DNA of 38,335 bases, from positions 1-38,335 of the forward strand of contig BBZN01000042.1 of the NCBI GenBank assembly GCA_001304855.1, read 5' to 3'. Source of the stretch: Clostridia bacterium UC5.1-1D2. Its GTDB lineage: Bacteria > Bacillota > Clostridia > Lachnospirales > Lachnospiraceae. Shown in pieces: positions 28,312-37,294 of this stretch. The notes under the pieces are model-generated. The model saw only the letters and a list, made by a program, of their open reading frames with translations. It was not told the origin of the DNA and ran no database searches. Numbering within the stretch: position 1 is the first letter of the stretch; the number at the start of each line of letters is the position of its first letter. The position numbers and the translations under genes are program-made.

Positions 28312-29044
28312 TTAACTCTTGTTTTTCAGGCTCTCGATGGCCTCTTTCAGCGCCTGATCCTCCTGGCCCAAAAGCGGGGAAGCTTCAGATGAATCGTGTT
28401 CATCCTCAGGCGGCATATAATGCTTAAAAACAGCATTTAAAAAGAAGGAATTTACAAAAGCCACCAAAGGTATGCCAAAAAGAGTGAGGAGGGCAGTCAG
28501 CTGGGGCATGTAAAAAAGGCTGAAGCAGAATACCGTCCCAAGCAGCAAGTCTGCGGCCAGTAAGCCTAATGTAAAGGGCAGGTGGCGGACCGACATAAAA
28601 AAGGCGTTTAAAAGGGTTTTTTCACCGGATTGTAAAACCGGGACTGTAGCGGAAACACATAAACTGCAATAAAAAGATAGAAAATAAACAGGACGCCGGT
28701 AAGGGCTGTAAGCATCAGCTTCAGATACTCCGCCATCGGCATCTGGCCTGTGAAAAAGAACCAGCAGTCCACTGCCAGCACAGCCCCCGCCCCAAGGACA
28801 ATAAACCATAGCGCGGTCGCCTGCCTGAAATTGCCTTTGAATGAGCGGAAGTAGGAGGCAAACACGGAGTTTCCCTCGTCTTTTGCCAGTTTAAGAGTCA
28901 CATAGTACAGGGCTGTGGTGGAAGCTCCTATGGTAAATATGGGAATGGAACAAATCGTCCATAACAAGTTTAAAATCATAAGGTCTGCCAGCTTGCCGAT
29001 AAATCTCCACAGGGATTATCGTAGTTAAATATACCTTGCAGCAT
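28312..29044 (-). CDS. DUF624/YesL-family membrane protein (two frameshifts)
   Basis: About 244 residues after correction with five or six hydrophobic helices. Start ATG 29044 (MLQGIFNYDNP) with AGAGGA 7 bases upstream. The family's N-terminal pattern is clear once one C is restored near 29019: NPLWRFIGKLADLMILNLLWTICSIPIFTIGASTTALYYV. A second break near 28619 (A6 for A7) falls at FYNPVKKTLLNAFF. The C-terminal 40 residues are charged and cytoplasmic. YesL-type proteins are often encoded beside carbohydrate ABC transporters, but none adjoins here and the role is unknown. Confidence 0.85.
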
Positions 29045-29137
29045 GTTATATCCTCTTCTTTCTGTATACAGGTAATGGGACGGTATCGTGTTATGCAATA
29101 TTGTACCATGGTATCCCTCCGGGGAGATGCACACGGT

Positions 29138-29179
29138 CCGGCCCGGTGTTTTTCCGCCCTGCGGGCGGAACCGGTCCGG
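29138..29179 (-). other. Nested stem-loop in the DUF624 leader
   Basis: Outer arms 29138-29147 and 29170-29179 match at 9 of 10 positions; inner arms TTCCGCCC (29152-29159) and GGGCGGAA (29163-29170) are perfect. On the minus strand AAAAA, not T, follows the inner stem, so it is not a clear terminator. It lies between the extended -10 at 29201-29209 and the DUF624 start. Confidence 0.4.
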
Positions 29180-29200
29180 CGCAGCATAATGTCTGTCCAC

Positions 29201-29209
29201 ATTATACCA
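29201..29209 (-). promoter_or_regulatory. Extended -10 promoter for the DUF624 gene
   Basis: TGGTATAAT on the minus strand (TATAAT is the complement of 29201-29206) is a TGn-extended -10, immediately after the GNAT stop. The -35 region is poor. It predicts a leader of about 150 bases. Confidence 0.45.
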
Positions 29210-29211
29210 TA

Positions 29212-30067
29212 CTAATACCCCCCTGGTAAAGGCGGTTCAATGTAGAGCAGCCGTTCATTTCCGGCTTCATTGGCAGCGCTGCTTTTCACGGCTGCTTTCA
29301 TCCCCAGGCTTTCCGCCAGCCTGCGGGATGCCCGGTTTTCACTGTAAACCAAAGCGCACAGGCGTGCTTCCAATACCTCATGACAGTAGCGCATCACAGC
29401 TGCCACAGCCTCCCTTCCGTATCCCTGTCCCCTCCAGGGCCTGAAAATATGATAGCCAAGTTCCAGCCAGAGGTCTTCTGTCCCCCGGCCCCCCGGCCCG
29501 GACAGTCCGCTCATATACTTGTAAATCCGCTCCACACACGGCCCGGCCCGCCATGGCCTCTGTCCGGCCCGCCATCCCGGCATGGGTTAAGAATATCTCC
29601 ATATCTTCCGGCAGCCTTGGGTTGGAAACTCCGGCCATCCCTATGAGTTCTCCTGTCTCCCTGTGCACAACGGCCCATGTACCGTACTCATAAAAGCCAT
29701 ACTGGTTTTTAATATAGAGCGCCAGCAACTCCGGGCTGCGGAAGATTTCTTCCTCTCTGCCGTACTCCTCCTGAGGTATGGCCGGGGCGTCCTCCCTGAC
29801 AAATTCGCGTATAACAAGCCGTCCGGTTCTCTCAATGAACCAGGGCAGCCCCAGGTGGCGGCGCAATACCAGTTCCAGGAGCTCCTCTGTGGCATCCTCA
29901 GGTGCAGGAACCACGTAGGGAATCCCTCCCATGTCCCGCCTGCTTCCTTCTGTAACGCCCACAACGGCCCTCCCGGCAGCTTTGGCTGCCAGAAGGGCCT
30001 GAATCTCGTCCGATACAACTACCATATAAGATTTATTATCTATAAGAACCTTCCGTTCCCATACCAT
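29212..30067 (-). CDS. GNAT-family N-acetyltransferase with an N-terminal extension (frameshifted)
   Basis: About 285 residues after correction. Start ATG 30067 with an AGGTGA site. Residues 1-90 form an extra N-terminal region (LLAAKAAGRAVVGVTEGS, PYVVPAPEDATEELLELVLRRHLGLP) that I do not recognise. The rest is a RimJ/RimL-like acetyltransferase: RTGRLVIREFVREDAPAI, TGELIGMAG, LELGYHIFRPWRGQGYGREAV (acetyl-CoA loop Q/RGxGYG) and the C-terminal NRASRRLAESLGM. The frame shifts near 29540-29575, in GC-rich DNA with a 12-bp motif repeated 21 bases apart; two bases missing or one extra would restore it. Substrate unknown. 36 bases after the cyclophilin gene, so probably in one transcript. Confidence 0.8.
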
Positions 30068-30103
30068 CTTTTCTCACCTGTTGTCTCCCGGCTGCCGAAA
30101 CAA

Positions 30104-30621
30104 TCAGCAAGTCTCAGGCCCGGGATACTCCTGCCCAAAAGTCTCCACCGTCATGGACTTAATCTTCTGCTCACTGAGAGGACGGTCGCTGTAATCAGTC
30201 TGCACATCCGCAATCTTGTTCACAATGTCCATGCCTTCCGTTACTTTTCCAAAGGCTGCATAAGATCCGTCCAGATGAGGAGAATTCTTGTGCATAATAA
30301 AGAACTGGGAACCTGCAGAATCAGGATGCATGGCTCGCGCCATGGAAAGCACACCCTCCGTGTGAGCCAGGTCATTCTTCACGCCGTTCTGTGAAAACTC
30401 GCCTTTAATCGAATAACCCGGGCCTCCCATGCCGGTTCCGTCCGGGCATCCGCCTGAATCATAAAACCGTTTATAACTCTGTGAAAGATGAGGCCGTCAT
30501 AATACCCCTTCTTAACAAGGCTGATAAAATTATTAACCGTATTTGGCGCGATTTCCGGATACAACTCCGCTTTCATCACATCTCCGTTTTCCATGGTTAT
30601 GGTAACTACTGGATTTGACAT
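30104..30621 (-). CDS. Cyclophilin-type peptidyl-prolyl cis-trans isomerase (one frameshift)
   Basis: Protein-folding enzyme, about 172 residues after correction; no signal peptide, so cytoplasmic. Start ATG 30621 ([32 protein letters not shown]) with AAGGAGA. Family elements are [43 protein letters not shown] and [16 protein letters not shown]. One G is missing near 30453 ([14 protein letters not shown]), the only break. In the normal motif MIQGGD the Asp is Cys here, which may be real. Own promoter. Confidence 0.93.
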
Positions 30622-30658
30622 ATTGCTATTCTCCTTTTCCAAATTAGAATCTTTATCC

Positions 30659-30687
30659 ACTATAGCAAATAATCCATGTTTTGTCCA
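30659..30687 (-). promoter_or_regulatory. Sigma-A promoter for the cyclophilin gene
   Basis: Minus-strand TGGACA (complement of 30682-30687), 17-base spacer, TATAGT (complement of 30659-30664), about 45 bases before the start. Confidence 0.7.
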
Positions 30688-30701
30688 GCTTTCAGACAGT
30701 T

Positions 30702-31887
30702 TCAGCCATTGCCGTCTCCGCACTGCTCCACGCTGTTTTCCTGAGCCACAAAAGCGGCGCCTATCATGCTGTTGTATTTTTCCATAACACACTTTAACCG
30801 CAGATTGCTGTATAAATTAGAGTGCATCAAATCCTTCAGTTTCCCCTTGGCCAGAGTAAACATCTCCGGGAAATCTGAAATAATCGCTCCTCCTACCAGC
30901 AGATATCTGGTATCATACATGTAAACCAGGTTGCGCATCAGCACAGCCAGATGGTCCACTGTTTTATCAACAAAGGCAGCCGCCCAGGGACTGCCTTTTC
31001 TGTAGGCTTCATAAATCTCCTGCACGTCCTCCACCGGATGGCCCTTTTCCCCGCATATCTCAATCAGGCTGTTTTTCGTCAGATAGGTCTGGACGCATCC
31101 CCTCTGGCCGCAGTCGCAGGCCCTGCCCTCGGCCTCCACAATAATGTGCCCCACCTCGCCGGCCGCGTTGTTGCTTCCTCTCATGATAACGCCGTCGTAC
31201 ATCACCGCAGCGCCCACGCCCATTCCGATGGAAAGATATGTAATATTTTCGTGCTTCAAATCCTGGTCCCGCCGGGACAGGCCCACAATGGAGGATTTCA
31301 TATCGTTTTCCACATAAACCTGCTGTGTAAAATACATTTTGGCCAGCTTTCCCAGCTCCACCTGATTCCACTGGAACTGAGGGGCAAAGAAAATAGTGCC
31401 TGTCTTGTAATCAATATTTCCGATACAGGATATTCCCACAGCCGATACCATTTCCGGCACAAAGCCCAGGTCGCTGCACAGCCCGTCAAACAGTTTCCTT
31501 GCAATCTTAAGAATCTCCTCCGGTGTGTAGGGACGCTTTGCCAGCGTCTCCTTCCTCTGTCCCATGACCTCATCCCAAAAATCCAGCAGGCAGACATCTA
31601 TATAGTCAGAGTCAATTGAGATACCTGCCGTCACAATGGAATCCCTTATTACCTGAAGGCCGATGCCATTGCGGCCTACGGTTCCCTTTCCAACTGTATC
31701 CACCTGCTCCACAAGTCCCGAATGAATCAGGTAGTCTGTGATCCTGGTAATGCTGGTGGCGCTCATCTGGGTAATTTTGGCGATATCTGCTCTTGACAGA
31801 GGAACCTCCTTCCGATCCCGTATGATATCCAACACCAGCTTCAGATTATTTGTCTTTTAAATTTTTTTGATTCTGAACCGTACGCAT
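30702..31887 (-). CDS. ROK-family transcriptional regulator (frameshift at the N-terminus)
   Basis: NagC/XylR-type repressor, about 394 residues. The N-terminal winged helix (about 10-75: [29 protein letters not shown]) precedes an actin-like ROK domain with the zinc motif [18 protein letters not shown] and the nucleotide-binding [11 protein letters not shown]. The catalytic-type Asp in VENDMK is kept. The likely start is ATG 31887 ([11 protein letters not shown]) or a TTG just before it (GGAGGA site); one extra A near 31855 (A4 for A3) puts [12 protein letters not shown] into frame. Sugar or sugar-phosphate binding would relieve repression. Beside the ABC/M81 sugar locus in the same direction, with element B between them. 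Confidence 0.88.
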
Positions 31888-31993
31888 CAACAATTACTGT
31901 TCCTCCAATCCTGCAATGAACACTTTTGGCAACTATGGATATTTTTCCCAAGGTCCCCGTACCGAAAAGAGAGGGGGCAATATATCTTACCAC

Positions 31994-31999
31994 ATTATA
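31994..31999 (-). promoter_or_regulatory. -10 element of a likely ROK promoter
   Basis: A perfect TATAAT on the minus strand (complement of ATTATA), about 110 bases upstream of the ROK start; the -35 region 17 bases away is poor (AATTAA). The remaining gap from 31888 to 32050 shows no other signal. Confidence 0.35.
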
Positions 32000-32050
32000 G
32001 TAATTTTCTCAATCGTTTAATTCTGTACGCGGCTCTGCCATCTGTATGCT

Positions 32051-32155
32051 TGTAACCGCTCAGACGGCTTTTGCACCACTTTTCACATGGATGGACATTC
32101 GATGCTTCTTGGCCGGTTTTTTCGGTCAAGAAGATGCGCCGTCTGAACGGTTACG
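32051..32155 (-). mobile_element. MITE-like inverted-repeat element, copy B (105 bp)
   Basis: Terminal inverted repeats of about 18 bp (TGTAACCGCTCAGACGGC at the left; the right end reads CGTAACCGTTCAGACGGC in reverse complement). Flanks are TATGCT (32045-32050) and TATGCC (32156-32161), a 5-of-6 match for a target duplication. Its minus strand matches the left part of copy A at about 80 percent, including GACGGCGCATCTTCTTG, AAGAAGCATCG and ATGTCCATCC. It lacks about 45 bases of the internal stem of A. No coding capacity. It abuts the stop codon of the M81 gene. Confidence 0.7.
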
Positions 32156-32160
32156 TATGC

Positions 32161-33608
32161 CTAAACACAGTCCTCAAAAGGAAAAATCGTCCATGGCAGC
32201 TTTGTATACGCAAATTTGAGGGACTTTAAATCCTGGTATGTATAGCCCGGAGTCAGGGCAATGATCTGCTTGTCCGCCAGGGCCACAATATCCGGGAACT
32301 GATAGGCCTGCTTGACTACAATGATATCGTACTGATCCGGTTCAAACTTTCCAAACCTGCACTGTTCCAGATCTGTAAAGGAATCCGCCGCCTGGCACAC
32401 GGTGATATCTATGTCACCCACAGACAGGGTAATAACTCCTGCCACAGTCCGCAGATCAAACCGCATAGGCAGATATACCAGAGTCTCTCCCCTGGATCTA
32501 ATCACTCCCTTTACAGTTACAGGCTGGGAATAGCTGTCCACGCCGGTTCCCAGGGCGATCTCCACCTGGCGGCCTATGTCATGAGCCGCCAGCTTTTGGT
32601 ATGCCTCAGGATCATAGATGGTGGAAATGAGCACTTTCTTCCCCCCGAAATCTCCCCGTTCAAGAAATTTTCTGAGCATTACCGTATTCATTCCTGTGGC
32701 CCCCGCAGTTGTGTTGTCACCGGAGTCCGAGATAACTACCCTGCCGCCCTCAAAGGCGCAGGCCATGCGGATGGCTTCATCGGGATCCACAAGCTGGCCC
32801 TCAAACTTAAATTCATGGCGCCTGCTATATATTTCCATAGCAAATGCCTGCTGTCTCCATAGCCTGATCATAATCCTGGGGATTTCTGGGAACCAACACT
32901 ACCATGGGGTAGGTATTTTCCGTGTTGGCGGAGTGCATGGATATAAAGAAGGAAGCCGAAGCATAAGCGCCGGACGCTTCCATCTCCTTAAATCTTGCAA
33001 TTACCGACCGAAGGGGTTCGTCCCTTGTGAGGGCCGTATCTCCGCACAGCAGCATAGGAAGCCTTACCATAGCAGGTTTATCTTCACGTTCCGCAGGGCG
33101 AAATCCACCAGAGCCTCTGCCGTCACCCTGTAGGTATCCTGCTGATCGGTGTGGGGAGCCGTGTGATAGGCTCTGATAATGTTGGCATACAAAGCCAGGT
33201 CCGGGGACAGGTTACCATGTGGATCCATGCCGATTGCGATGGGAATATCATAGCCGACTGCCTTTCTGATCGTTCTGAGAAGGAACAGTTCTCCACAGCC
33301 GATATGTTCCGCATAGATGGCGCCGTGGAGCTGAAGCCAGATACCGTCCAAAGGCCCTGCCTCCACAATCTGCTTTACAATCCGGTCTGTAAAGTACCGG
33401 TAAGCCTCCTCCTCGATAACGCCGGAGGACATCCAGCCTGCAAAGAGCCCTCCTACAACTTCTGCGCCTGCCTCCCGGAACACGTCCGCAGCCCCCGGAA
33501 AGCAGTTCAGAACCTCCTCCCCCTCTACAACGATAAAATCTTCCTTTTTGTCAGCAGCGGACTGAAGGTATTTGATTCATGGTAAAATCCGGCCATTAAG
33601 AATTTCAT
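32161..33608 (-). CDS. M81/MlrC-family (DUF1485) metallohydrolase (three frameshifts)
   Basis: Family of the microcystin-linearising zinc enzyme MlrC. About 482-484 residues after correction. Start ATG 33608 behind AGAGGT (MKFLMAGFYHESNTFSPLLTK), matching the family N-terminus. Likely metal and active-site segments are WLQLHGAIYAEH, GMDPHGN and AYHTAPHTDQQDT; a Gly-rich SGDNTTAGATGMNT lies in the C-terminal domain. Frame breaks lie near 33566 (A5 for A6), 33075 (NPAMVRLPML) and 32845 (two missing or one extra). Last gene of the ABC operon. Microcystin is not its natural substrate here; an amide-linked or related sugar conjugate is inference. Confidence 0.87.
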
Positions 33609-33724
33609 ATGCGTACCTCTTCTTTCTGTTCTATTCCTATGCTATGTTTGTCCTTTATCTTTCCGTCCCGTTCTTTTCTGTCCCATAACTTCCTGCATTA
33701 TGCCCTTCCCTATCCGCGCCTGTC

Positions 33725-33796
33725 TCCTGTCCTCACGCTCCTGTCCCTTCCCCTACCCTCTCCTGTCCTCACGCTCCTGTCTCTTCCCCCTATATC
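33725..33796. repeat. Tandem 36-bp duplication in a pyrimidine-rich spacer
   Basis: Two adjacent 36-bp copies (33725-33760 and 33761-33796); the first 21 bases are identical and the rest similar. The whole 180-base gap between the M81 start and the permease stop is almost pure pyrimidine on the plus strand, so purine-rich (GA) in the mRNA. The last copy covers the permease stop codon. Only two copies, no spacers, so not CRISPR. Confidence 0.75.
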
Positions 33797-34731
33797 TTCC
33801 TGTCCTTATTTTCCAAATATTTATCGGCAACCACGATAATCAGCAGAATACTCCCCTTTATAAGATTCTGTATATTAACATAAATATTGAACATGCTCAT
33901 AATATTGAAAATCAGATTAATCAACAGAATTCCTGAGAGGGTTCTCACCATGCCGCCTTTTCCGCCCGATATGGATGTACCCCCGATTACGATCATCGGC
34001 AGCACAGAGGGCATTGCATCCTCCCCCACGGAGGGAGAGCCTGAATTCATCCGGGCCACCAGGGCTATTCCGCCCAGACCGGCCATGAAGGAGCTGAAGG
34101 TCAGCGCCCAGAATTTATATTTCTCCACATTCAGTCCATAGGCTGAAGCCACATCCCCTGCTCCCCCTACCGCATACATGTTTCTTCCTGTCTGCGTTCT
34201 TTTTAAGAAGAACTCCAGAAGAAACACCAGGGCCAGGAGAAGGACAAAAAGCACAGGGACCGGACCGGCCTTCATCAGATTCAGCTGGGCTATAAGGGGA
34301 TTGGTCACCTGTACGGGTTTAGATCCGCAGACAGCCAGAGCCAGCCCCCTGACTCCCGTCATAACGGCCACAGAAACCAGAAACGCAGGCAGCTTCTTGT
34401 AAGCCACAAAAAATCCGTCCACCATCCCCACCAGAGCGCAGGCCAAAAGCGCTGCAGCCATAGCAGGCAGAAAGGTAAATCTGGGCAGAAGGGTTGTAAA
34501 GATCACACCTGAAAAAGCCATCACAGCGCCGATGGAAATATTGATCTCTCCTGTTATAAGGGTCATAGCCAGCCCCAGAGCTACGATTCCATAGGGTACC
34601 ATACCGGTCATGATTCCCTGCATATTATTAGCTGATAAAAAGGCCGGCTTCACAAAGGGCATCACAGCGAAGGTGAGGATACACAGCAGCCATATTCTGT
34701 GCCTGGACAGCATTGTTTTAAACAGATTCAT
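33790..34731 (-). CDS. Ribose-type ABC transporter permease (second permease)
   Basis: 313 residues, intact, RbsC/AraH/XylH family with about eight to ten helices. The family's cytoplasmic and membrane motifs are present: GEINISIGAVMAFSGVI near residue 60, TQTGRNMYAVGG, ASAYGLNVEKYKFWAL and VIGGTSISGGKGGMVRTLSG near the C-terminus. Start ATG 34731 with an AGGGGAG site. It follows a first, different permease by 11 bases, so the transporter probably uses a heterodimer rather than the usual RbsC homodimer. Confidence 0.93.
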   Translation of the reverse strand: MNLFKTMLSRHRIWLLCILTFAVMPFVKPAFLSANNMQGIMTGMVPYGIVALGLAMTLITGEINISIGAVMAFSGVIFTTLLPRFTFLPAMAAALLACALVGMVDGFFVAYKKLPAFLVSVAVMTGVRGLALAVCGSKPVQVTNPLIAQLNLMKAGPVPVLFVLLLALVFLLEFFLKRTQTGRNMYAVGGAGDVASAYGLNVEKYKFWALTFSSFMAGLGGIALVARMNSGSPSVGEDAMPSVLPMIVIGGTSISGGKGGMVRTLSGILLINLIFNIMSMFNIYVNIQNLIKGSILLIIVVADKYLENKDRKI

Positions 34732-34742
34732 ATTCTCCCCTC

Positions 34743-35718
34743 CTACATCTTCTTAAAGCGGTTGGTATACAGGGCCAGCAGAAGAATGGCTCCCTTCACC
34801 ACAGTCTGAACCACAGAGTCGATATTCAGCAGATTCATAATATTGGATATGAGTCCCAGTATGATAACCCCCGTAAAGGTTTTTATCATGCTTCCCCTCA
34901 TGCCGCCCTCCCGGTTTCCGCCGATAATGGCTGCAATGGCCGCATCCACCTCATAGCCGTACCCGGTGGACGGGGAGGCCACGCCGGTTCTGGCAGTTAT
35001 CATCACAGCTGCGATTCCCGCGCAGAGCCCTGTCATTACAAAGGAAAATGTCTTTATATTGTGAGCGTTGATCCCGGACATAAACGCCGCCACTTTGTTG
35101 CTTCCCACCAGGTAAATCTTTCTTCCCAGCCTGGTTTTTTCAGCATAAACTGGTACAGGGCCATCATCGCCACCATAATCAGAACCAGAATGGGAACCCC
35201 TGCTATGGCCCCCTTTCCTATATTTCTATAGGCAGTCATGCTGTTGTCACAGTAGATGTTAAAACCTCCGCTGTATGTATAGGCGCTGCTCTGGGCCAGC
35301 AGCATCGTTCCCAGAGTAATGAGAAACGAATCGCTGTTGTTGCCTTGATCAGACGAATCAGCAGCCCGTTGAACATTCCGAATAAACAGCCCACGGCCAG
35401 GGCCGTCACTATGGCAAGGGCTGCATTTTGGCTTTTGTTCAGCGTACCCACTGCCATTACAGAGCAGATGGAGATGATGGTTCCTATAGACAAATCAAAT
35501 CCGTCCGCCAGAATCACTATGGTAAATCCTGCAGCCAAAACTCCGTTGATACTGACCTGTACAAGAACATTGGTAAGATTGGAAACCGTAAAGAAATGCC
35601 GGCTGAGAGCCGATCCGGCGGCGATCATCAGAAACAGCAGGACCCAGTTTAAGTTTTCCGCCAGCAGCAGTAAAAACGCCTTTATATTGGATTTAGTATC
35701 CATTGTATTCTCATGCAT
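34743..35718 (-). CDS. Ribose-type ABC transporter permease (first permease; two frameshifts)
   Basis: About 325 residues after correction, same family as the next gene but clearly diverged. Start ATG 35718 (MHENTMDTKSN) behind GGAGAG. Motifs are ILADGFDLSIGTIISICSVM, LGRKIYLVGSNKVAAFMSGINAHNIK and AAIIGGNREGGMRGSMIKTFTG. Frame breaks lie near 35343 (LIKGNNSDSFLITLG, GG for GGG) and 35137 (A6 for A7, at MLKKTRLGRKIY). It follows the ATPase stop by 15 bases. Confidence 0.93.
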
Positions 35719-35733
35719 AGTCTCTCTCCTATA

Positions 35734-37219
35734 TCAAATAGCCTTTTCCAGAATCCCTTTGGCGTTGATCTCCTGCCCCACCAGAGTTCCTGATATCCGC
35801 CCTTCTTTCACCACCAGCACCCGGTCGCTCATCCCAACTACCTCCGGCATTTCCGAGGATATAAGAATTACGCTTTTTCCGTCTTTAACCAGCTCATTGA
35901 TCAGCAGATAAATCTCATATTTGGCTCCCACATCGATCCCCCTTGTGGGCTCGTCAAAGATAAATATTCTGGCGTCCGTATTCAGCCATTTTCCAATTAC
36001 AATCTTCTGCTGGTTGCCGCCGCTAAGCTTCACTACCTGCTGATCCAGGCCGGGGGTTTTAATACGCATGGCCTCCACCATCTTATTGGAGACGGCGGTT
36101 TCTTTCGTTCCGCTGATCATCCCCCCGGAAAGTATCCGTTTCATCCCCGCCATGGTAAGATTCCATTTTACGGAGGACTTCACCACCAGGCCCTCCTGCT
36201 TTCTGTCCTCAGACAGATAAGCCAGACCGTTCTTTAAGGCCTCCTCCGGGCTGTTTACCGTTACCTTCCTTCCGTCCACCCACACAGTTCCTGCGTCCCT
36301 GTAGTCGATTCCGCATATGGCCCTGGCAATCTCCGTCCGGCCTGCTCCTACCAGCCCGGCTACCCCCAGCACCTCCCCCTCGTACAATGAGAAGCCCACC
36401 TGATTTATGTATCCCTTTCTGGACAGCCCTTCCACTTTCAGCACTTCCCTGGTTCCGGGCCTGGTATCCCTTTTCGGAAATTTGTTGGTAATCTCCCGCC
36501 CTATCATCTTCGTGATCATTTCATCTCTTGTAAACAGGCCGATTTCCTTGCTGTCAATAATCTGCCCGTCCCTCAAAACCGTCACCCACTGGCAGAGCTG
36601 GTCAATCTCCTCCAGCTTGTGGGATATGTAAATAACCGATACCCCCTGGGACTTTAATTCTCTTACCACTGAGAACATATTTCTGCACTCTTTATCCGTC
36701 AGCGTGGCGGAGGCTCATCCATCAGTATCAGCTTTGTATTCTCGTAGGAAAGGGCCTTTGCAATCTCCACCATCTGCTTTTGGGCCACACTGAGCCTTCT
36801 ACCAGGATCCTGGAATCCATGGGATAGCCGATCCGCTTCAGCAGCTGGTCCGCCCGGCTGTACACGCTGTTCCAGTCCACAAACCCAAACTTGTTTTTTA
36901 TGAGACGGCCCATAAACATGTTCTCGGCAACGGAAAGAGCCGGAACCAGGTTCAGCTCCTGAAAAATGATGCTGATTCCCAGTTCCCTGGCCTCCACAGG
37001 GGATTTGATATCCACTTCCTTTCCGTCAAAAAGAATGCTTCCCCCGTCCTTTTTATAATTTCCATTGAGAATCTTCATCAGCGTGGACTTGCCCGCTCCG
37101 TTCTCGCCCACAAACGCGTGGATCTCCCCTTTTTTCACCTTCAAAGATACATGATCCAGGGCCTTCACCCCGGGAAATTCCTTGGATACGTCCTTCACTT
37201 CCAATATATATTCGCTCAA
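35734..37219 (-). CDS. Sugar ABC transporter double ATPase, RbsA/MglA family (two frameshifts)
   Basis: Fused pair of nucleotide-binding domains, about 495 residues after correction. Domain 1 Walker A GENGAGKST (near 40) and Q-loop FQELNLVP; then LSVAQKQMVEIAKAL and DEPSATLTDKE. Domain 2 has VAGLVGAGRTE (degenerate Walker A, as usual for RbsA), LSGGNQQKIVIGKWL and FDEPTRGIDVGAKYEI. Breaks lie near 36800 (VERLSVAQ) and 36714 (DEPSATLT). I choose the TTG start at 37219 (MSEYILEVKDV), 7 bases from GGAGGT; the upstream GTG at 37228 overlaps that site. Confidence 0.94.
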
Positions 37220-37249
37220 ATTATCCACCTCCGCCTGCTCCGTGAAAAT

Positions 37250-37285
37250 GGGGCTTTTGTCTATCCGCTCACAGACAAAAACCCC
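37250..37285 (-). other. Stem-loop between binding-protein and ATPase genes
   Basis: GGGGCTTTTGTCT (37250-37262) and AGACAAAAACCCC (37273-37285) form a near-perfect 13-bp stem with a 10-base loop. Such a structure after a binding-protein gene usually stabilises its mRNA or attenuates readthrough, giving more binding protein than ATPase. Confidence 0.6.
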
Positions 37286-37294
37286 AAAAACAAC

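Noticed and set aside
29138..29179. Intrinsic terminator after the GNAT gene
   Set aside because: On the transcribed minus strand the inner stem is followed by A residues rather than T, so it is listed only as a structured leader.
32161..33608. Microcystin-degradation gene cluster
   Set aside because: No mlrA, mlrB or mlrD homologues are near, and M81 proteins are common in bacteria that never meet microcystin.
33725..33796. CRISPR-like repeat
   Set aside because: Two directly adjacent copies, no unique spacers, no cas genes.
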